A DNA stretch of 64,000 nucleotides from Pectobacterium araliae (GCF_037076465.1 NZ_AP028908.1:3286001-3350000), one strand, 5' to 3'. Numbered from the stretch's first letter, positions 53,301 through 62,408 are shown. The notes: generated by a model from the letters alone, not told the origin. Translations and numbers: made by a program.

Positions 53301-55928
53301 TTATAACTTAGCAACAACCCAAGACTCAACGCTGGCTAGCGCGCCAGGCAATGCCGACACATCTGAACCACCAGCCTGAGCCATATCAGGTCGACCACCG
53401 CCTTTGCCACCAACCTGTTGGGCAACAAACCCTATCAGTTCGCCAGCTTTTACGCGGTCAGTTAGATCTTTCGTTACACCAGAAATCAAGCTAACCCGGC
53501 CTTCTGCCGCCGTTCCGAGAACGATAACAGCAGACCCGAGTTGATTTTTCAGGTCGTCAACCATCGTGCGCAACAGTTTAGGATCGACGTTATCCAGTTG
53601 CGTAACCAGCAACTTCACACCGTTAATCTCTTTTGCTTTACCAGACAGGGACGAGCTTTCCTGCGCGGCCTGCTGAGCTTTCAACTGCTGAAGCTCTTTC
53701 TCCAATGCGCGAGCACGATCCAGAACAGAGCGTACCTTATCCGTCAGGTTGTGACTATCCCCTTTCAACAGTTGCGCGATGTCTTGCAGAACGTCACTCT
53801 GGCGATGCAATGCGGACAAGGCATTTTCACCCGTGGTCGCTTCAATACGACGCACACCAGCAGCAGTACCTGACTCAGAAATGATTTGGAACAGGCCAAT
53901 ATCACCCGTACGACTGGCGTGCGTACCGCCACAAAGTTCAATCGAGAAATCACCCATCGTCAGAACACGGACATGGTCATCATACTTCTCACCGAACAGC
54001 GCCATCGCGCCCTTCGCTCTCGCATCATCCAGCGCCATAATATCCGTTTGCACTGCAAGGTTACGGCGGATTTGTGCATTGACGATATCTTCAACCTGAC
54101 GAATCTGTTCAGGTTTCATCGCTTCCGTATGCGAGAAGTCAAAGCGCAGATAGCTATCGTTAACCAAAGAACCTTTCTGCGCGACATGATCGCCTAAAAC
54201 CTGACGCAGCGCAGCATGCAACAAGTGTGTTGCAGAGTGGTTCAGACGAATGCGAGCGCGACGTTGGCTATCAACGTTTGCATCAACACTGTCGTTAATA
54301 CGCAGCGTACCTTGGGTCAGTTTACCAACATGGCCGATTGCCTGACCATATTTCTGCGTATCCTGCACGGCGAAGTTAACACTCGCATTTTTCAGTTCGC
54401 CCTGATCGCCAACCTGACCGCCAGATTCACCATAGAACGGCGTTTCGTTCAGAATCACGACGGCTTCATCACCAGCCGCAATGTGCTCAACCGCGTTTCC
54501 ATTATGATAAAGCGCAATCACCTTCGCTTGCTGCTGCGTTTTTTCATAACCACAGAATGGCGTGTTTGCCTCCACTCGGATGAGGCTATTGTAGTCCACA
54601 CCAAATCCGCTGGCCTCGCGAGCACGCTGACGCTGAGCCGTCATCGCAGCTTCAAAACCTTCCTCGTCAACTTTTAAGCCACGCTCGCGGCAAACATCCG
54701 CAGTGAGATCGACAGGGAAACCATAAGTATCATATAGACGGAAAACAGTTTCACCGTCCAGGGTATCCCCTTTCAGATTTTTAATTTCCTCATCTAACAG
54801 AGATAACCCGCGTTCTAACGTGCGGGCAAACTGCTCTTCTTCCATCTTCAGCGCTTGCTCAACCACCGATTGCTGCTTTTTCAATTCGGTAGCCGCAGGC
54901 CCCATGACTTCAATCAGTGGTGCAACCAATTTGTAAAAGAAGGCATCCGTCGCGCCCAGCATATTACCGTGACGTGCGGCACGGCGAATAATACGGCGCA
55001 GGACATAGCCACGGTTTTCATTAGACGGCATCACGCCATCGGCAATCAGGAACGCACAAGAGCGGATATGGTCGGCGATGACACGCAACGATTTATTGGT
55101 TAAATCAGTTGTACCAACAGCTTTCGCTACCGCATCAATCAGCGTCTTGAACAGATCAATGTCATAGTTTGAATTGACATGTTGCAATACCGCAGAAACA
55201 CGCTCTAAGCCCATCCCCGTATCGACGGAAGGCTTCGGCAGTGGCAGCATTGTGCCGTCAACCTGACGGTTGAACTGCATGAATACCAGATTCCAGATTT
55301 CGATATAGCGATCGCCGTCCTCATCAGGGCTTCCCGGCGGACCACCAGCGATATGCTCGCCGTGATCGAAGAAAATTTCGGTGCATGGACCACACGGCCC
55401 TGTTTCGCCCATCTGCCAGAAGTTATCAGAGGCGTAAGGTCCACCTTTGTTATCACCAATACGAATAATTCTTTCGCGCGGCACGCCAACTTCATCAGCC
55501 CAAATGTCGTAGGCTTCATCATCCGTTGCGTATACCGTTACCCACAATTTTTCTTTCGGCAGATTGAACCACTGGGGAGACGTCAGTAATTCCCATGCAT
55601 AGCGAATCGCATCATGCTTGAAGTAATCACCGAAGCTGAAGTTACCCAGCATTTCAAAAAAGGTGTGGTGGCGTGCGGTATAACCTACGTTTTCCAGGTC
55701 ATTATGTTTACCACCGGCACGTACGCAACGCTGCGAGGTCGTCGCTCGGGCATAGTTACGTTTATCCAGCCCGAGGAACACATCTTTAAACTGGTTCATC
55801 CCCGCATTGGTGAATAACAATGTCGGATCGTTGTTCGGCACCAGAGAGCTGCTATCAACAACCTGGTGTCCCTTACTGTGGAAAAAATCGAGAAACGCTT
55901 GACGGATCTCAGCGGTGCTCTTGCTCAT
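53301..55928 (-). CDS. alaS: Alanine-tRNA ligase
   Basis: This 875-residue class II synthetase has, in order, the catalytic domain (1-250; [24 protein letters not shown]), the tRNA-recognition domain, the editing domain with [16 protein letters not shown] and the Cys-His zinc motif [13 protein letters not shown] (about 665), and the C-Ala domain ending [15 protein letters not shown]. The length equals E. coli AlaS (876). Gene order recA-recX-alaS-csrA matches E. coli. Confidence 0.98.
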   Translation of the reverse strand: MSKSTAEIRQAFLDFFHSKGHQVVDSSSLVPNNDPTLLFTNAGMNQFKDVFLGLDKRNYARATTSQRCVRAGGKHNDLENVGYTARHHTFFEMLGNFSFGDYFKHDAIRYAWELLTSPQWFNLPKEKLWVTVYATDDEAYDIWADEVGVPRERIIRIGDNKGGPYASDNFWQMGETGPCGPCTEIFFDHGEHIAGGPPGSPDEDGDRYIEIWNLVFMQFNRQVDGTMLPLPKPSVDTGMGLERVSAVLQHVNSNYDIDLFKTLIDAVAKAVGTTDLTNKSLRVIADHIRSCAFLIADGVMPSNENRGYVLRRIIRRAARHGNMLGATDAFFYKLVAPLIEVMGPAATELKKQQSVVEQALKMEEEQFARTLERGLSLLDEEIKNLKGDTLDGETVFRLYDTYGFPVDLTADVCRERGLKVDEEGFEAAMTAQRQRAREASGFGVDYNSLIRVEANTPFCGYEKTQQQAKVIALYHNGNAVEHIAAGDEAVVILNETPFYGESGGQVGDQGELKNASVNFAVQDTQKYGQAIGHVGKLTQGTLRINDSVDANVDSQRRARIRLNHSATHLLHAALRQVLGDHVAQKGSLVNDSYLRFDFSHTEAMKPEQIRQVEDIVNAQIRRNLAVQTDIMALDDARAKGAMALFGEKYDDHVRVLTMGDFSIELCGGTHASRTGDIGLFQIISESGTAAGVRRIEATTGENALSALHRQSDVLQDIAQLLKGDSHNLTDKVRSVLDRARALEKELQQLKAQQAAQESSSLSGKAKEINGVKLLVTQLDNVDPKLLRTMVDDLKNQLGSAVIVLGTAAEGRVSLISGVTKDLTDRVKAGELIGFVAQQVGGKGGGRPDMAQAGGSDVSALPGALASVESWVVAKL

Positions 55929-56066
55929 AATTGTCCTGGAATCAAGCTAGAAGAACAGATCGCGGGCAAGGTTAGTCCAGCATGCTGACATTACCGAGCA
56001 ACTCACGAACAAAAAAGTGGGAATAAGATAAATTTTCTTCGATGGGAAGTAAAATCCCGTGTGCGT

Positions 56067-56567
56067 TCAATCTGAAAAATTCGTATAGATTGACTGGATT
56101 TCTTCATGAAAAAAGCCACGATAGAGCAGATATCGCTGATGTTTGACTTTATCTTTCCATTCATCGGACAGAGGATGTCCGAATTTACGCTCCACAACCG
56201 ATTTAGCCAGCGCACACCAGTCGATATCACTCTCGTTCAATGCTGTGGCTAATGTTGTCTTATCGATTCCTTTCTGGTTCAGCTCCATTTTAATGCGCTG
56301 AACGCCATAACCTTTGCGACTCCGGCTGCTGATATAACGGCGGGCATAGCGCGCATCATCCAACCAACCGTGCTCCTTACAATAAGCAATGGCCGCTTCC
56401 ACATCTTCTGCCGCAGCTTTGGCTGTAGCTTTGGCTGTAGCTTCGTCTACTTCATCTTCTGCGCTTTCTGATTTATATAAATACGCCGCACATTTGCGGC
56501 GTATTTCGACTTCACTATAATCGCGAACAGAAAGCACATTCATCGCGTAGCGTAATGGTTTATTCAT
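56067..56567 (-). CDS. recX: Regulatory protein RecX
   Basis: This 166-residue RecX blocks growth of RecA filaments and inhibits RecA activity. The C-terminal part is well conserved (HGWLDDARYARRYISSRSRKGYGVQRIKMELNQKGI). Residues about 42-55 form an Ala/Thr/Lys-rich linker encoded by a tandem 12-bp repeat (56416-56427 and 56428-56439), which looks like a local expansion compared with E. coli. It follows recA by 45 bp and is probably expressed by read-through from it. Confidence 0.93.
   Translation of the reverse strand: MNKPLRYAMNVLSVRDYSEVEIRRKCAAYLYKSESAEDEVDEATAKATAKAAAEDVEAAIAYCKEHGWLDDARYARRYISSRSRKGYGVQRIKMELNQKGIDKTTLATALNESDIDWCALAKSVVERKFGHPLSDEWKDKVKHQRYLLYRGFFHEEIQSIYTNFSD
56416..56439 (-). 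repeat. 12-bp tandem repeat inside recX
   Basis: The unit GCTTTGGCTGTA is present twice without interruption, encoding a duplicated four-residue Ala/Thr/Lys block in the linker of RecX. A third, partial unit follows. The frame is preserved. Confidence 0.85.
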
Positions 56568-56612
56568 CCATCGATCCGCTGACGTGCTCTATCACGGGTA
56601 ATTCGGCCACCA

Positions 56613-57686
56613 TTAAAATTCTTCGTTGCCTTCACCTGCGAATTCATCTTCATCATGGCTATTACCTGCTGCGGCAGGCGTTAGCTCATTGCCTTTATGC
56701 AGCAGCATTTCACGCAATTTTTTATCCAGCTCAGCAGCAATCGTTGGATTCTCTTTCAGGAAATTACAGGCGTTTGCTTTACCCTGACCGATCTTATCGC
56801 CGTTATAGCTATACCAGGCACCGGCTTTTTCGATCAGTTTGTGTTTCACACCCAGATCAACCAGCTCACCGTGGATATTGATGCCTTCACCGTACAAAAT
56901 TTGGAACTCAGCCTGCTTGAACGGCGCCGCGACTTTATTCTTCACGACTTTAACGCGGGTTTCACTGCCGACAACTTCTTCGCCTTCCTTGATAGCGCCA
57001 GTACGACGAATATCTAAACGAACAGAAGCGTAAAATTTCAGGGCATTACCGCCAGTGGTGGTTTCAGGGTTACCAAACATCACGCCAATTTTCATACGGA
57101 TCTGGTTGATGAAGATCAGCAGCGTATTGGCTTGCTTCAGGTTACCCGCCAGCTTACGCATAGCTTGGCTCATCATACGTGCCGCAAGGCCCATATGAGA
57201 GTCACCGATTTCACCTTCAATTTCAGCTTTCGGCGTCAAGGCAGCGACAGAGTCGACAATGATAACGTCAACAGCGCCAGAACGCGTAAGCGCATCACAA
57301 ATCTCCAACGCCTGCTCGCCGGTATCCGGCTGAGAACACAGCAGGTTATCAATATCTACACCCAACTTTTTCGCATAAATTGGGTCCAATGCATGTTCAG
57401 CATCGATGAATGCACAGGTTTTACCTTCGCGCTGAGCGGCAGCGATCACCTGTAGGGTCAGCGTGGTTTTACCGGAAGATTCTGGGCCATAGATCTCAAC
57501 GATACGCCCCATCGGTAAACCGCCGGCGCCCAGGGCGATATCAAGGGACAAAGAGCCTGTAGAAATGGTTTCAACATCCATTGAGCGATCCTCGCCCAAC
57601 CGCATGATAGAACCTTTACCAAATTGCTTTTCGATTTGGCCCAGTGCTGCCGCAAGTGCCTTTTGTTTGTTCTCATCAATAGCCAT
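56613..57686 (-). CDS. recA: Recombinase RecA
   Basis: This 357-residue RecA forms filaments on single-stranded DNA, carries out strand exchange and stimulates LexA autocleavage. Walker A is GPESSGKTT (about 66-74), and the L1/L2 DNA-binding loops (about [13 protein letters not shown] and [18 protein letters not shown]) are intact. The C-terminal tail is acidic. I set the start at 57686 ([19 protein letters not shown]), as in E. coli. The SOS promoter lies at 57764-57791. Confidence 0.99.
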   Translation of the reverse strand: MAIDENKQKALAAALGQIEKQFGKGSIMRLGEDRSMDVETISTGSLSLDIALGAGGLPMGRIVEIYGPESSGKTTLTLQVIAAAQREGKTCAFIDAEHALDPIYAKKLGVDIDNLLCSQPDTGEQALEICDALTRSGAVDVIIVDSVAALTPKAEIEGEIGDSHMGLAARMMSQAMRKLAGNLKQANTLLIFINQIRMKIGVMFGNPETTTGGNALKFYASVRLDIRRTGAIKEGEEVVGSETRVKVVKNKVAAPFKQAEFQILYGEGINIHGELVDLGVKHKLIEKAGAWYSYNGDKIGQGKANACNFLKENPTIAAELDKKLREMLLHKGNELTPAAAGNSHDEDEFAGEGNEEF

Positions 57687-57763
57687 TTCTGCTCCTGTCA
57701 TGCGGCGTAGCGCTGCTGCCTCTACGCGGCTGCTTAATCATGAATTGCCGAATAATTACTGAC

Positions 57764-57791
57764 ATTATACTGTATGCGCATACAGCATCAA
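57764..57791 (-). promoter_or_regulatory. recA promoter with LexA (SOS) box
   Basis: On the minus strand TTGATG (57786-57791) and a perfect TATAAT (57764-57769) are 16 bp apart, and the spacer is exactly the LexA operator CTGTATGCGCATACAG (57770-57785), a full palindrome. LexA binding would therefore block RNA polymerase directly. Confidence 0.95.
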
Positions 57792-57793
57792 GG

Positions 57794-58288
57794 TTATTTT
57801 TTCAGAAATGCGTCGAGCAGCGTTTGCAGCGCAAAATGCACTGATTGCAGACGTACCGTATTTCGGTCTCCGCTAAATCGCATTTTTTGAGCAAATCCCC
57901 CGCCCTGCTTGTCAGTGAAGCCAAACCATACCGTGCCGACAGGTTTCTCTTCCGTCCCCCCATCTGGTCCAGCGACGCCACTTACCGATATGGCAAAATC
58001 TGCACTGGCGGCCTGCAACGCTCCTGCGGCCATCTCATTGACCACATCTTCACTCACAGCACCATGCCGCTCCAATGTCTCTGCGCTCACATTTATCAGG
58101 CGCTGTTTAGATAGATTGCTATATGTCACAAAGCCGTAGTCAAACCAGCCGGAACTGCCTGCGACATCGGTAATAGATTTAGCCAGCCAGCCCCCAGTGC
58201 AGGATTCTGCACACGTCAACGTGGCACCACGTGCTTTCAGTCTTTCTCCCACCAACGCACTTAACCGCAGAATGTCTGCTTCTGTCAT
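57794..58288 (-). CDS. pncC: Nicotinamide-nucleotide amidohydrolase (CinA C-terminal family)
   Basis: This 164-residue PncC hydrolyses NMN to NaMN in the NAD salvage cycle. The motif TCAESCTGGWLAKSITDVAGSSGWFDYGFVTYSN is conserved, as is SGVAGPDGGTEEKPVGTVWF. The start at 58288 matches E. coli PncC (165). It lies about 100 bp before the recA start region, as in E. coli. Confidence 0.95.
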   Translation of the reverse strand: MTEADILRLSALVGERLKARGATLTCAESCTGGWLAKSITDVAGSSGWFDYGFVTYSNLSKQRLINVSAETLERHGAVSEDVVNEMAAGALQAASADFAISVSGVAGPDGGTEEKPVGTVWFGFTDKQGGGFAQKMRFSGDRNTVRLQSVHFALQTLLDAFLKK

Positions 58289-58526
58289 TGTCGCCTCATA
58301 GTAATCAAGGATGGTTTGGTCAGGGTAACACTTTTCCCCAAAAAAGACGCCTCGCTGCACAGTATGCGACGCGCCTAGCAAAGGGAATGAAACGGGGATG
58401 AAAAATGAGAGAAGCCGATAATTGAATAGAAAGAAACCGGATAATGATGCAGAAAACAGTGTGGCCTGAATCGTTCATTAGTCGGCTGGGTAAAATGGAT
58501 GGAGTAATTAATAAGGATAGCGTAAT

Positions 58527-58862
58527 TTACATACAACCCGCACAACTGGTGCATCGCCAGTCTTGCTTATTTATGGCCTGAAAAAAATATCTAAAATAGC
58601 ATTCTTCGATAGGCACATTATTCTCTTCAAAGCTATCGGCAAGCCAGTCGATATTTCCCACAATCCAATCATCCTCATCTAATCCGTCCCGGTACATTTC
58701 ATCATCAGGATCGATGATAGAGTAAACCCCCATCGTTCCCATATGATTTTCTTTATATTTTTCCGGTAAAGTGAACTCTTTTTCTTTATAAGATATTAAC
58801 CAGTGGCCGTGGCAAAGCAGGTTGCCATTACGACTCCACTTAGCAACAAATGGATTACTCAT
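58527..58862 (-). CDS. Small acidic protein of unknown function
   Basis: This is a 111-residue protein (117 from an upstream ATG at 58880). I do not recognise it. It is acidic (ESFEENNVP, DPDDEMYRDGLDEDDW), soluble, rich in aromatic residues and ends in a Cys-rich tail (RCTSCAGCM). It has no signal peptide or membrane segment. It sits alone in an AT-rich accessory stretch between pncC and an IS-element cluster. Its size, acidity and isolation would suit an orphan immunity or antitoxin-type protein, but no partner gene is visible and this is speculation. Confidence 0.6.
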   Translation of the reverse strand: MSNPFVAKWSRNGNLLCHGHWLISYKEKEFTLPEKYKENHMGTMGVYSIIDPDDEMYRDGLDEDDWIVGNIDWLADSFEENNVPIEECYFRYFFQAINKQDWRCTSCAGCM

Positions 58863-58880
58863 CTTTATTCCTACCAGCAT

Positions 58881-59087
58881 AAAAGCTGGTTATAAACGTA
58901 TCACGACATATTTACAAAGTAAATCACCTCACAATCAATGTGTCATTTACAAGCCAGAATATAGAGATAAATACCCATTACACCTTAATAGGTACGAGGC
59001 CATTAACAATAAATTGATAAATATCAACTCGCACACAAATAAAATATATAAACAGGTAAAATCAAATAAAAAAACCCACTAAAACTA
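58881..59087. other. AT-rich intergenic stretch left of the IS cluster
   Basis: This stretch is strongly AT-rich and has no supported gene. It probably contains the promoter of the small acidic protein gene, and at its right end the left arm (CCCACTA, 59075-59081) of a hairpin split by the IS630 element. Confidence 0.5.
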
Positions 59088-59099
59088 AATAGCTTTGCA
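59088..59099 (+). repeat. Left inverted repeat of the IS630 element
   Basis: AATAGCTTTGCA, perfectly inverted at 61576-61587, and preceded by the TA duplication at 59086-59087. Confidence 0.85.
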
Positions 59100-59101
59100 T
59101 A

Positions 59102-60139
59102 TTACCGCTCCACTTTGGTCAGTCCGTGCTGATTACCCGGAAACGGTGAGGCGGCCTTCATAAACTGAGTAACACGGTTGAGTAATTGCCACATATACCG
59201 ACATTGATGATTACGCGTTACCGTTTCATGTAACGACAACCATAGCCGCTCTATCGGGTTTAGCCACGGAGAATAGATTGGCAAAAACAGTATCCTGAAC
59301 TTTTTATTACCTGCTAACCATCGTTCGACCTTGCGGCTTTTGTGAATGATATAATTGTCAACCACCAACGTTATCGTTCTGGCCCGCCGATATGTTCGTT
59401 TCAATATTACTAACAGATTGATAAATAAGTCAGAGTTCTTACTGCTGCCGCTGACATAATGGACTTGTCCTGTCCCTGCATGCAGCGCGCCCGCCAGGTA
59501 ATGTTTTTGATTTATCCCCGGCGTGGCGATGCGTTTTTGCTGTCCTTTTAGACACCAGTCCGAGCCAATTTTCGGGTTTAAATCGATATCGACTTCATCT
59601 TGATAAAACACCGGATTATCAACCGAGTTTTGCACCAGAGCTTGCTCGATGGCTGTCCGTTTTTCCTCATATTGAGGGTCTTTTATCTTCAGTGTCGGCG
59701 CGGCTCTGCGCCAGACAAGGCCAGCCTGTCGCAGGTAGCGGTGCAATGTGACGGGATGAAGCGAGATATCAAAAAGCCGATTAACGACAAGCGCCAAAAG
59801 TTCGGTACTCCAGCGGGAGCGCAGCCAGCCGAAATCCTGTGGTGAACGCTGCACAAGAAGCGGCAGAATGCGCAAGATATCATCAACCGGCCACTGTGGC
59901 TCACGACCGGGCTTGAGACTTTTTAATCCATTAACACCATATAAAGTAAACAAATTAATCCACCGACCTACCGAGGAACGAGCCGCACACAATATTCTGG
60001 CGACCTCAGTAACGGTCATTCCTTGATGCAACATGAGCATCGCCATCAGTCGGCGAGCGTGGTTTTTATCATGAGTTTGTTGAGCTTCTCTTTTCATAAG
60101 ACGTCGTTCTTCATCAGGGATAAATGCTATGATCGGCAT
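59102..60139 (-). CDS. IS630-family transposase
   Basis: This 345-residue DDE transposase closely resembles the IS630 enzyme. It has a helix-turn-helix N-terminal part (GMTVTEVARILCAARSSVGRWINLF) and catalytic acids in YQDEVDIDLNP, LVVDNYIIHKS and NPIERLW. It is intact and ends 14 bp from the left inverted repeat. Just upstream of its start the arms 60140-60150 and 60195-60205 (AACTCAGTCCG / CGGACTGAGTT) can form a hairpin that would cover its ribosome binding region, a feature often used to limit transposase translation from external transcripts. Confidence 0.95.
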   Translation of the reverse strand: MPIIAFIPDEERRLMKREAQQTHDKNHARRLMAMLMLHQGMTVTEVARILCAARSSVGRWINLFTLYGVNGLKSLKPGREPQWPVDDILRILPLLVQRSPQDFGWLRSRWSTELLALVVNRLFDISLHPVTLHRYLRQAGLVWRRAAPTLKIKDPQYEEKRTAIEQALVQNSVDNPVFYQDEVDIDLNPKIGSDWCLKGQQKRIATPGINQKHYLAGALHAGTGQVHYVSGSSKNSDLFINLLVILKRTYRRARTITLVVDNYIIHKSRKVERWLAGNKKFRILFLPIYSPWLNPIERLWLSLHETVTRNHQCRYMWQLLNRVTQFMKAASPFPGNQHGLTKVER

Positions 60140-60205
60140 AACTCAGTCCGGTTAGTGATGTGGGATATTTGGCGATTGATCAGATCGCTTAAATCGGACT
60201 GAGTT
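60140..60205 (-). repeat. Inverted repeat upstream of the IS630 transposase
   Basis: An 11-bp perfect inverted repeat (60140-60150 and 60195-60205) with a 44-base loop. One arm directly abuts the transposase start codon, so folding of the mRNA would hide the ribosome binding region. Confidence 0.75.
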
Positions 60206-60221
60206 CCCTTCGAGTGATGTG

Positions 60222-60232
60222 ATGGACGTCCC
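60222..60232 (+). repeat. Left subterminal inverted repeat of the IS110-family element
   Basis: ATGGACGTCCC, perfectly inverted at 61549-61559. Confidence 0.8.
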
Positions 60233-60292
60233 TCCTCAACATAATCCTGCCACACTTATGTTGAGCCGTCCCATTTATAGAGGAACAACATC

Positions 60293-61327
60293 ATGAACAC
60301 GATAAAAGTCGTCGGTATCGATCTGGCTAAATCCGTTTTTCAGCTTTGTGTCTGGATGAATGATGGGACCGTTGCCTGGAATCGAAAAGTTTCTCGCAGC
60401 AAGCTGTTAGATACTGTTCGTCAATTCCCGCCGGATACACTTATCGCAATGGAAGCTTGTGCAACCTCGCATTACTGGGGGCGGACTTTCCAATCCATGG
60501 GATACGCCATCCGGCTCATTCCAACCCAACATGTAAAGGCGTTAACTCGTCATCAGAAAAATGATGCCAATGATGCTCTAGCAATATGTGAGACGGCATT
60601 TCGTCCGGGGATTCACTTTGTTGCTGTAAAAACTCTTGAGCAGCAAGATATCAAAGCGCTGCGTTGTGCCCGTCAGTTGATGGTCGAACAGCGCACCGCC
60701 GCCGCCAATCAAATTCGTGCTCTGGCCGCTGAGCAGGGCTTCGAGTTCCCGGTTGGGATACACACTTTGCAACAGCGATTACCCGATTTGATTGAAGATG
60801 CGGAAAAGCCTGTGTCTCCGGTATTACGCCATTTGCTTTCCACTTTATTGGAAAACATCCACACACTGAATGAATATATTCGTTCAACAGAATATGAAAT
60901 CGCAGCATTGTGTCAACAGCAACCCCGGTATCGAGCACTGATGACTATACCGGGTGTTGGCCCGCTCATCGCCGCCGCTTTTTTAAGTGAGGTTGATGCA
61001 GAACAATTTGCTAACGGAAGACAACTTTCCGCCTGGTGTGGTCTGGTTCCCCGGCAACATAGTTCCGGCGGGAAACACATCCTCACTTCGATGACTAAAA
61101 ATGGTAACTGCGACCTTCGGACACTCATCATTCATGGAGCCAGAGCGGTCATGCGCTGTGCCCAAAAGCGGGATGACCGTCTTGGAAGATGGCTTAATCA
61201 TGTCACTGAGCGACGGGGAAAAATGAAAGCCACCGTGGCGCTGGCAAATAAGTTAACACGTATTGTCTGGCGGTTGCTGTCTGAACCGGTTGATTTCAAT
61301 ATGGATAAGGCATTTGCGATGAAGTAA
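60293..61327 (+). CDS. IS110-family transposase (IS1111 group)
   Basis: This 344-residue enzyme has the N-terminal RuvC-like DEDD domain (GIDLAKSVFQLCVW with the first Asp; IAMEAC; HQKNDANDA) and the C-terminal Tnp20 domain (LMTIPGVGPLIAAAFLSEV) with VPRQHSSGGKH, where the catalytic serine lies. The reading frame is intact, with a GAGGAAC ribosome binding site. IS110 enzymes recombine under guidance of a bridge RNA encoded in the element's non-coding end, for which 61328-61548 is the candidate here. Confidence 0.95.
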   Translation: MNTIKVVGIDLAKSVFQLCVWMNDGTVAWNRKVSRSKLLDTVRQFPPDTLIAMEACATSHYWGRTFQSMGYAIRLIPTQHVKALTRHQKNDANDALAICETAFRPGIHFVAVKTLEQQDIKALRCARQLMVEQRTAAANQIRALAAEQGFEFPVGIHTLQQRLPDLIEDAEKPVSPVLRHLLSTLLENIHTLNEYIRSTEYEIAALCQQQPRYRALMTIPGVGPLIAAAFLSEVDAEQFANGRQLSAWCGLVPRQHSSGGKHILTSMTKNGNCDLRTLIIHGARAVMRCAQKRDDRLGRWLNHVTERRGKMKATVALANKLTRIVWRLLSEPVDFNMDKAFAMK

Positions 61328-61548
61328 TGATTTAGTTCGGCACAAAGTAAAAGATTTCCTGAGTTTGCAGGCACTGATGAGAAAACGGTAAACCAACCCT
61401 GTAATAACCTGAAGTAGATCCAGGTAGAAAATACCGGTCAAGTGATAAGGAAACAGGGTGCGGATGACATCATGGCGCGGGAAAATTTTCCCAAAAAGAC
61501 GCCGGATATATGACAGCAAACCGTATCACGTCAGTACTTGTACGCCAC
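61328..61548 (+). ncRNA. Candidate bridge RNA region of the IS110-family element
   Basis: This 221-bp non-coding region lies between the transposase stop and the right inverted repeat. In IS1111-group elements the bridge RNA, with target- and donor-binding loops, is encoded in this 3' position. Several short inverted repeats are visible (for example around 61478-61495, GCGCGGGAAAATTTTCCC). I could not assign the loops. Confidence 0.45.
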
Positions 61549-61559
61549 GGGACGTCCAT
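61549..61559 (-). repeat. Right subterminal inverted repeat of the IS110-family element
   Basis: GGGACGTCCAT, the inverse of 60222-60232. Confidence 0.8.
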
Positions 61560-61575
61560 ATATGATCTACTATTT

Positions 61576-61587
61576 TGCAAAGCTATT
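61576..61587 (-). repeat. Right inverted repeat of the IS630 element
   Basis: TGCAAAGCTATT, the inverse of 59088-59099, followed by the TA duplication at 61588-61589 and then GTGGG, the second arm of the split hairpin. Confidence 0.85.
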
Positions 61588-61589
61588 TA

Positions 61590-61845
61590 GTGGGCGGGGT
61601 ACTGCTATTATCGTTATGTAAAAACCCTGGTGTTTTGCGGCACGTCATTCGGCTTCTGTCTGATACTTACAGTACCGAATGAACATTAACGTAACATTAG
61701 GCGCGTAAAAATTTAGGCTATTGCTGTGATAGCCTGTACTGACACTACCGCCAACCTTCTCCAACTTTGCTTCGCTGGTCGATATCAGTCAGAATGACGT
61801 TCACATGCCCATAAAGGGGTAACAATCCATTAGGGAGGATGACGG
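61590..61845. other. Intergenic region right of the IS cluster
   Basis: No gene is supported in these 256 bp. The first bases (GTGGG) complete the hairpin interrupted by the IS630 element. A promoter for the following SRPBCC gene is expected here, but I cannot place it. Confidence 0.4.
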
Positions 61846-62334
61846 GTGTTTCCCTCTTTCTTAAGACGAATGACAGTGAAAAACGGCACCTATGCCAATG
61901 AAATCAGCGGTAGTATCACAATCAATCGCCCGGAAGAATGCTTGTTTGATCTTTGGCGAAAACCGGAAACGTTGCCGCTCCTGATGGGCCACTTTGCGAG
62001 TATTGAGATACTGAACCATACCGACTCTAACTGGCGAATTAACACACCGATTGGTGCGCTCATTGAGTGGCAGGCTCGTATTATTGACGAAAAACCGGGG
62101 GAATATATCCACTGGCGTTCACTGGAAGGCGCGCGTGTTCCTAATGAAGGTCGGCTTTCCTTTCGGCCAGCCTCGTCAGAAGCGGGGACAACAGTAACGC
62201 TAACCATTCGCTACAATCCACCAGGAGGCTTGATCGGAAAAAAGATCGGCCAAATGTTTGATATGTTTTCTCGCGATATGCTGACTAAAACGCTCTATCG
62301 TTTTAAAAAATTAGCGGAAGGTGAGTTGGTATAA
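61846..62334 (+). CDS. SRPBCC-family protein (polyketide cyclase/START-like)
   Basis: This 162-residue protein (154 from the ATG at 61870) has the pattern of the SRPBCC helix-grip fold: SGSITINRPEECLFDLWRKPETLPLLMGHFASIEIL, then IEWQARIIDEKPGEYIHWRSLEG and TTVTLTIRYNPPGGLIGKKI. Related small proteins (COG5637) are annotated as cyclase/dehydrase-like, but the ligand is unknown. It stands alone, 75 bp before marC on the same strand. The ATG at 61846 has GGGAGGA upstream at a good distance. Confidence 0.75.
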   Translation: MFPSFLRRMTVKNGTYANEISGSITINRPEECLFDLWRKPETLPLLMGHFASIEILNHTDSNWRINTPIGALIEWQARIIDEKPGEYIHWRSLEGARVPNEGRLSFRPASSEAGTTVTLTIRYNPPGGLIGKKIGQMFDMFSRDMLTKTLYRFKKLAEGELV

Positions 62335-62408
62335 GGCACCATCGCAACAGGTCATCATTGACCATATTTCTGAACTGACAAAAGCGCCCCAAAAAAGAGG
62401 AACGTAGA

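Larger units (their letters stand above)
60215..61562 (+). mobile_element. IS110-family (IS1111-type) insertion sequence
   Basis: This element lies within the IS630 element. Subterminal inverted repeats ATGGACGTCCC (60222-60232) and GGGACGTCCAT (61549-61559) bracket a single transposase gene. The long non-coding part is on the 3' side of the gene (61328-61548), and no target duplication is seen. Subterminal repeats and a 3' non-coding region are marks of the IS1111 group. The outer ends are approximate (within several bases). Confidence 0.82.
59088..61587 (-). mobile_element. IS630-family insertion sequence, interrupted by an IS110-family element
   Basis: The ends AATAGCTTTGCA (59088-59099) and TGCAAAGCTATT (61576-61587) are perfect 12-bp inverted repeats, flanked on both sides by TA (59086-59087 and 61588-61589), the target duplication expected of this family. 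The restored target reads C-TA-G, matching the CTAG preference known for IS630. Subtracting the inserted element leaves about 1.15 kb, the expected length of IS630. The transposase gene is intact. Confidence 0.88.

Noticed and set aside
58822..59082. 86-codon Asn/Lys-rich open frame beside the IS cluster.
   Set aside because: Its composition reflects AT-rich DNA and it overlaps the small acidic protein gene; no family features.
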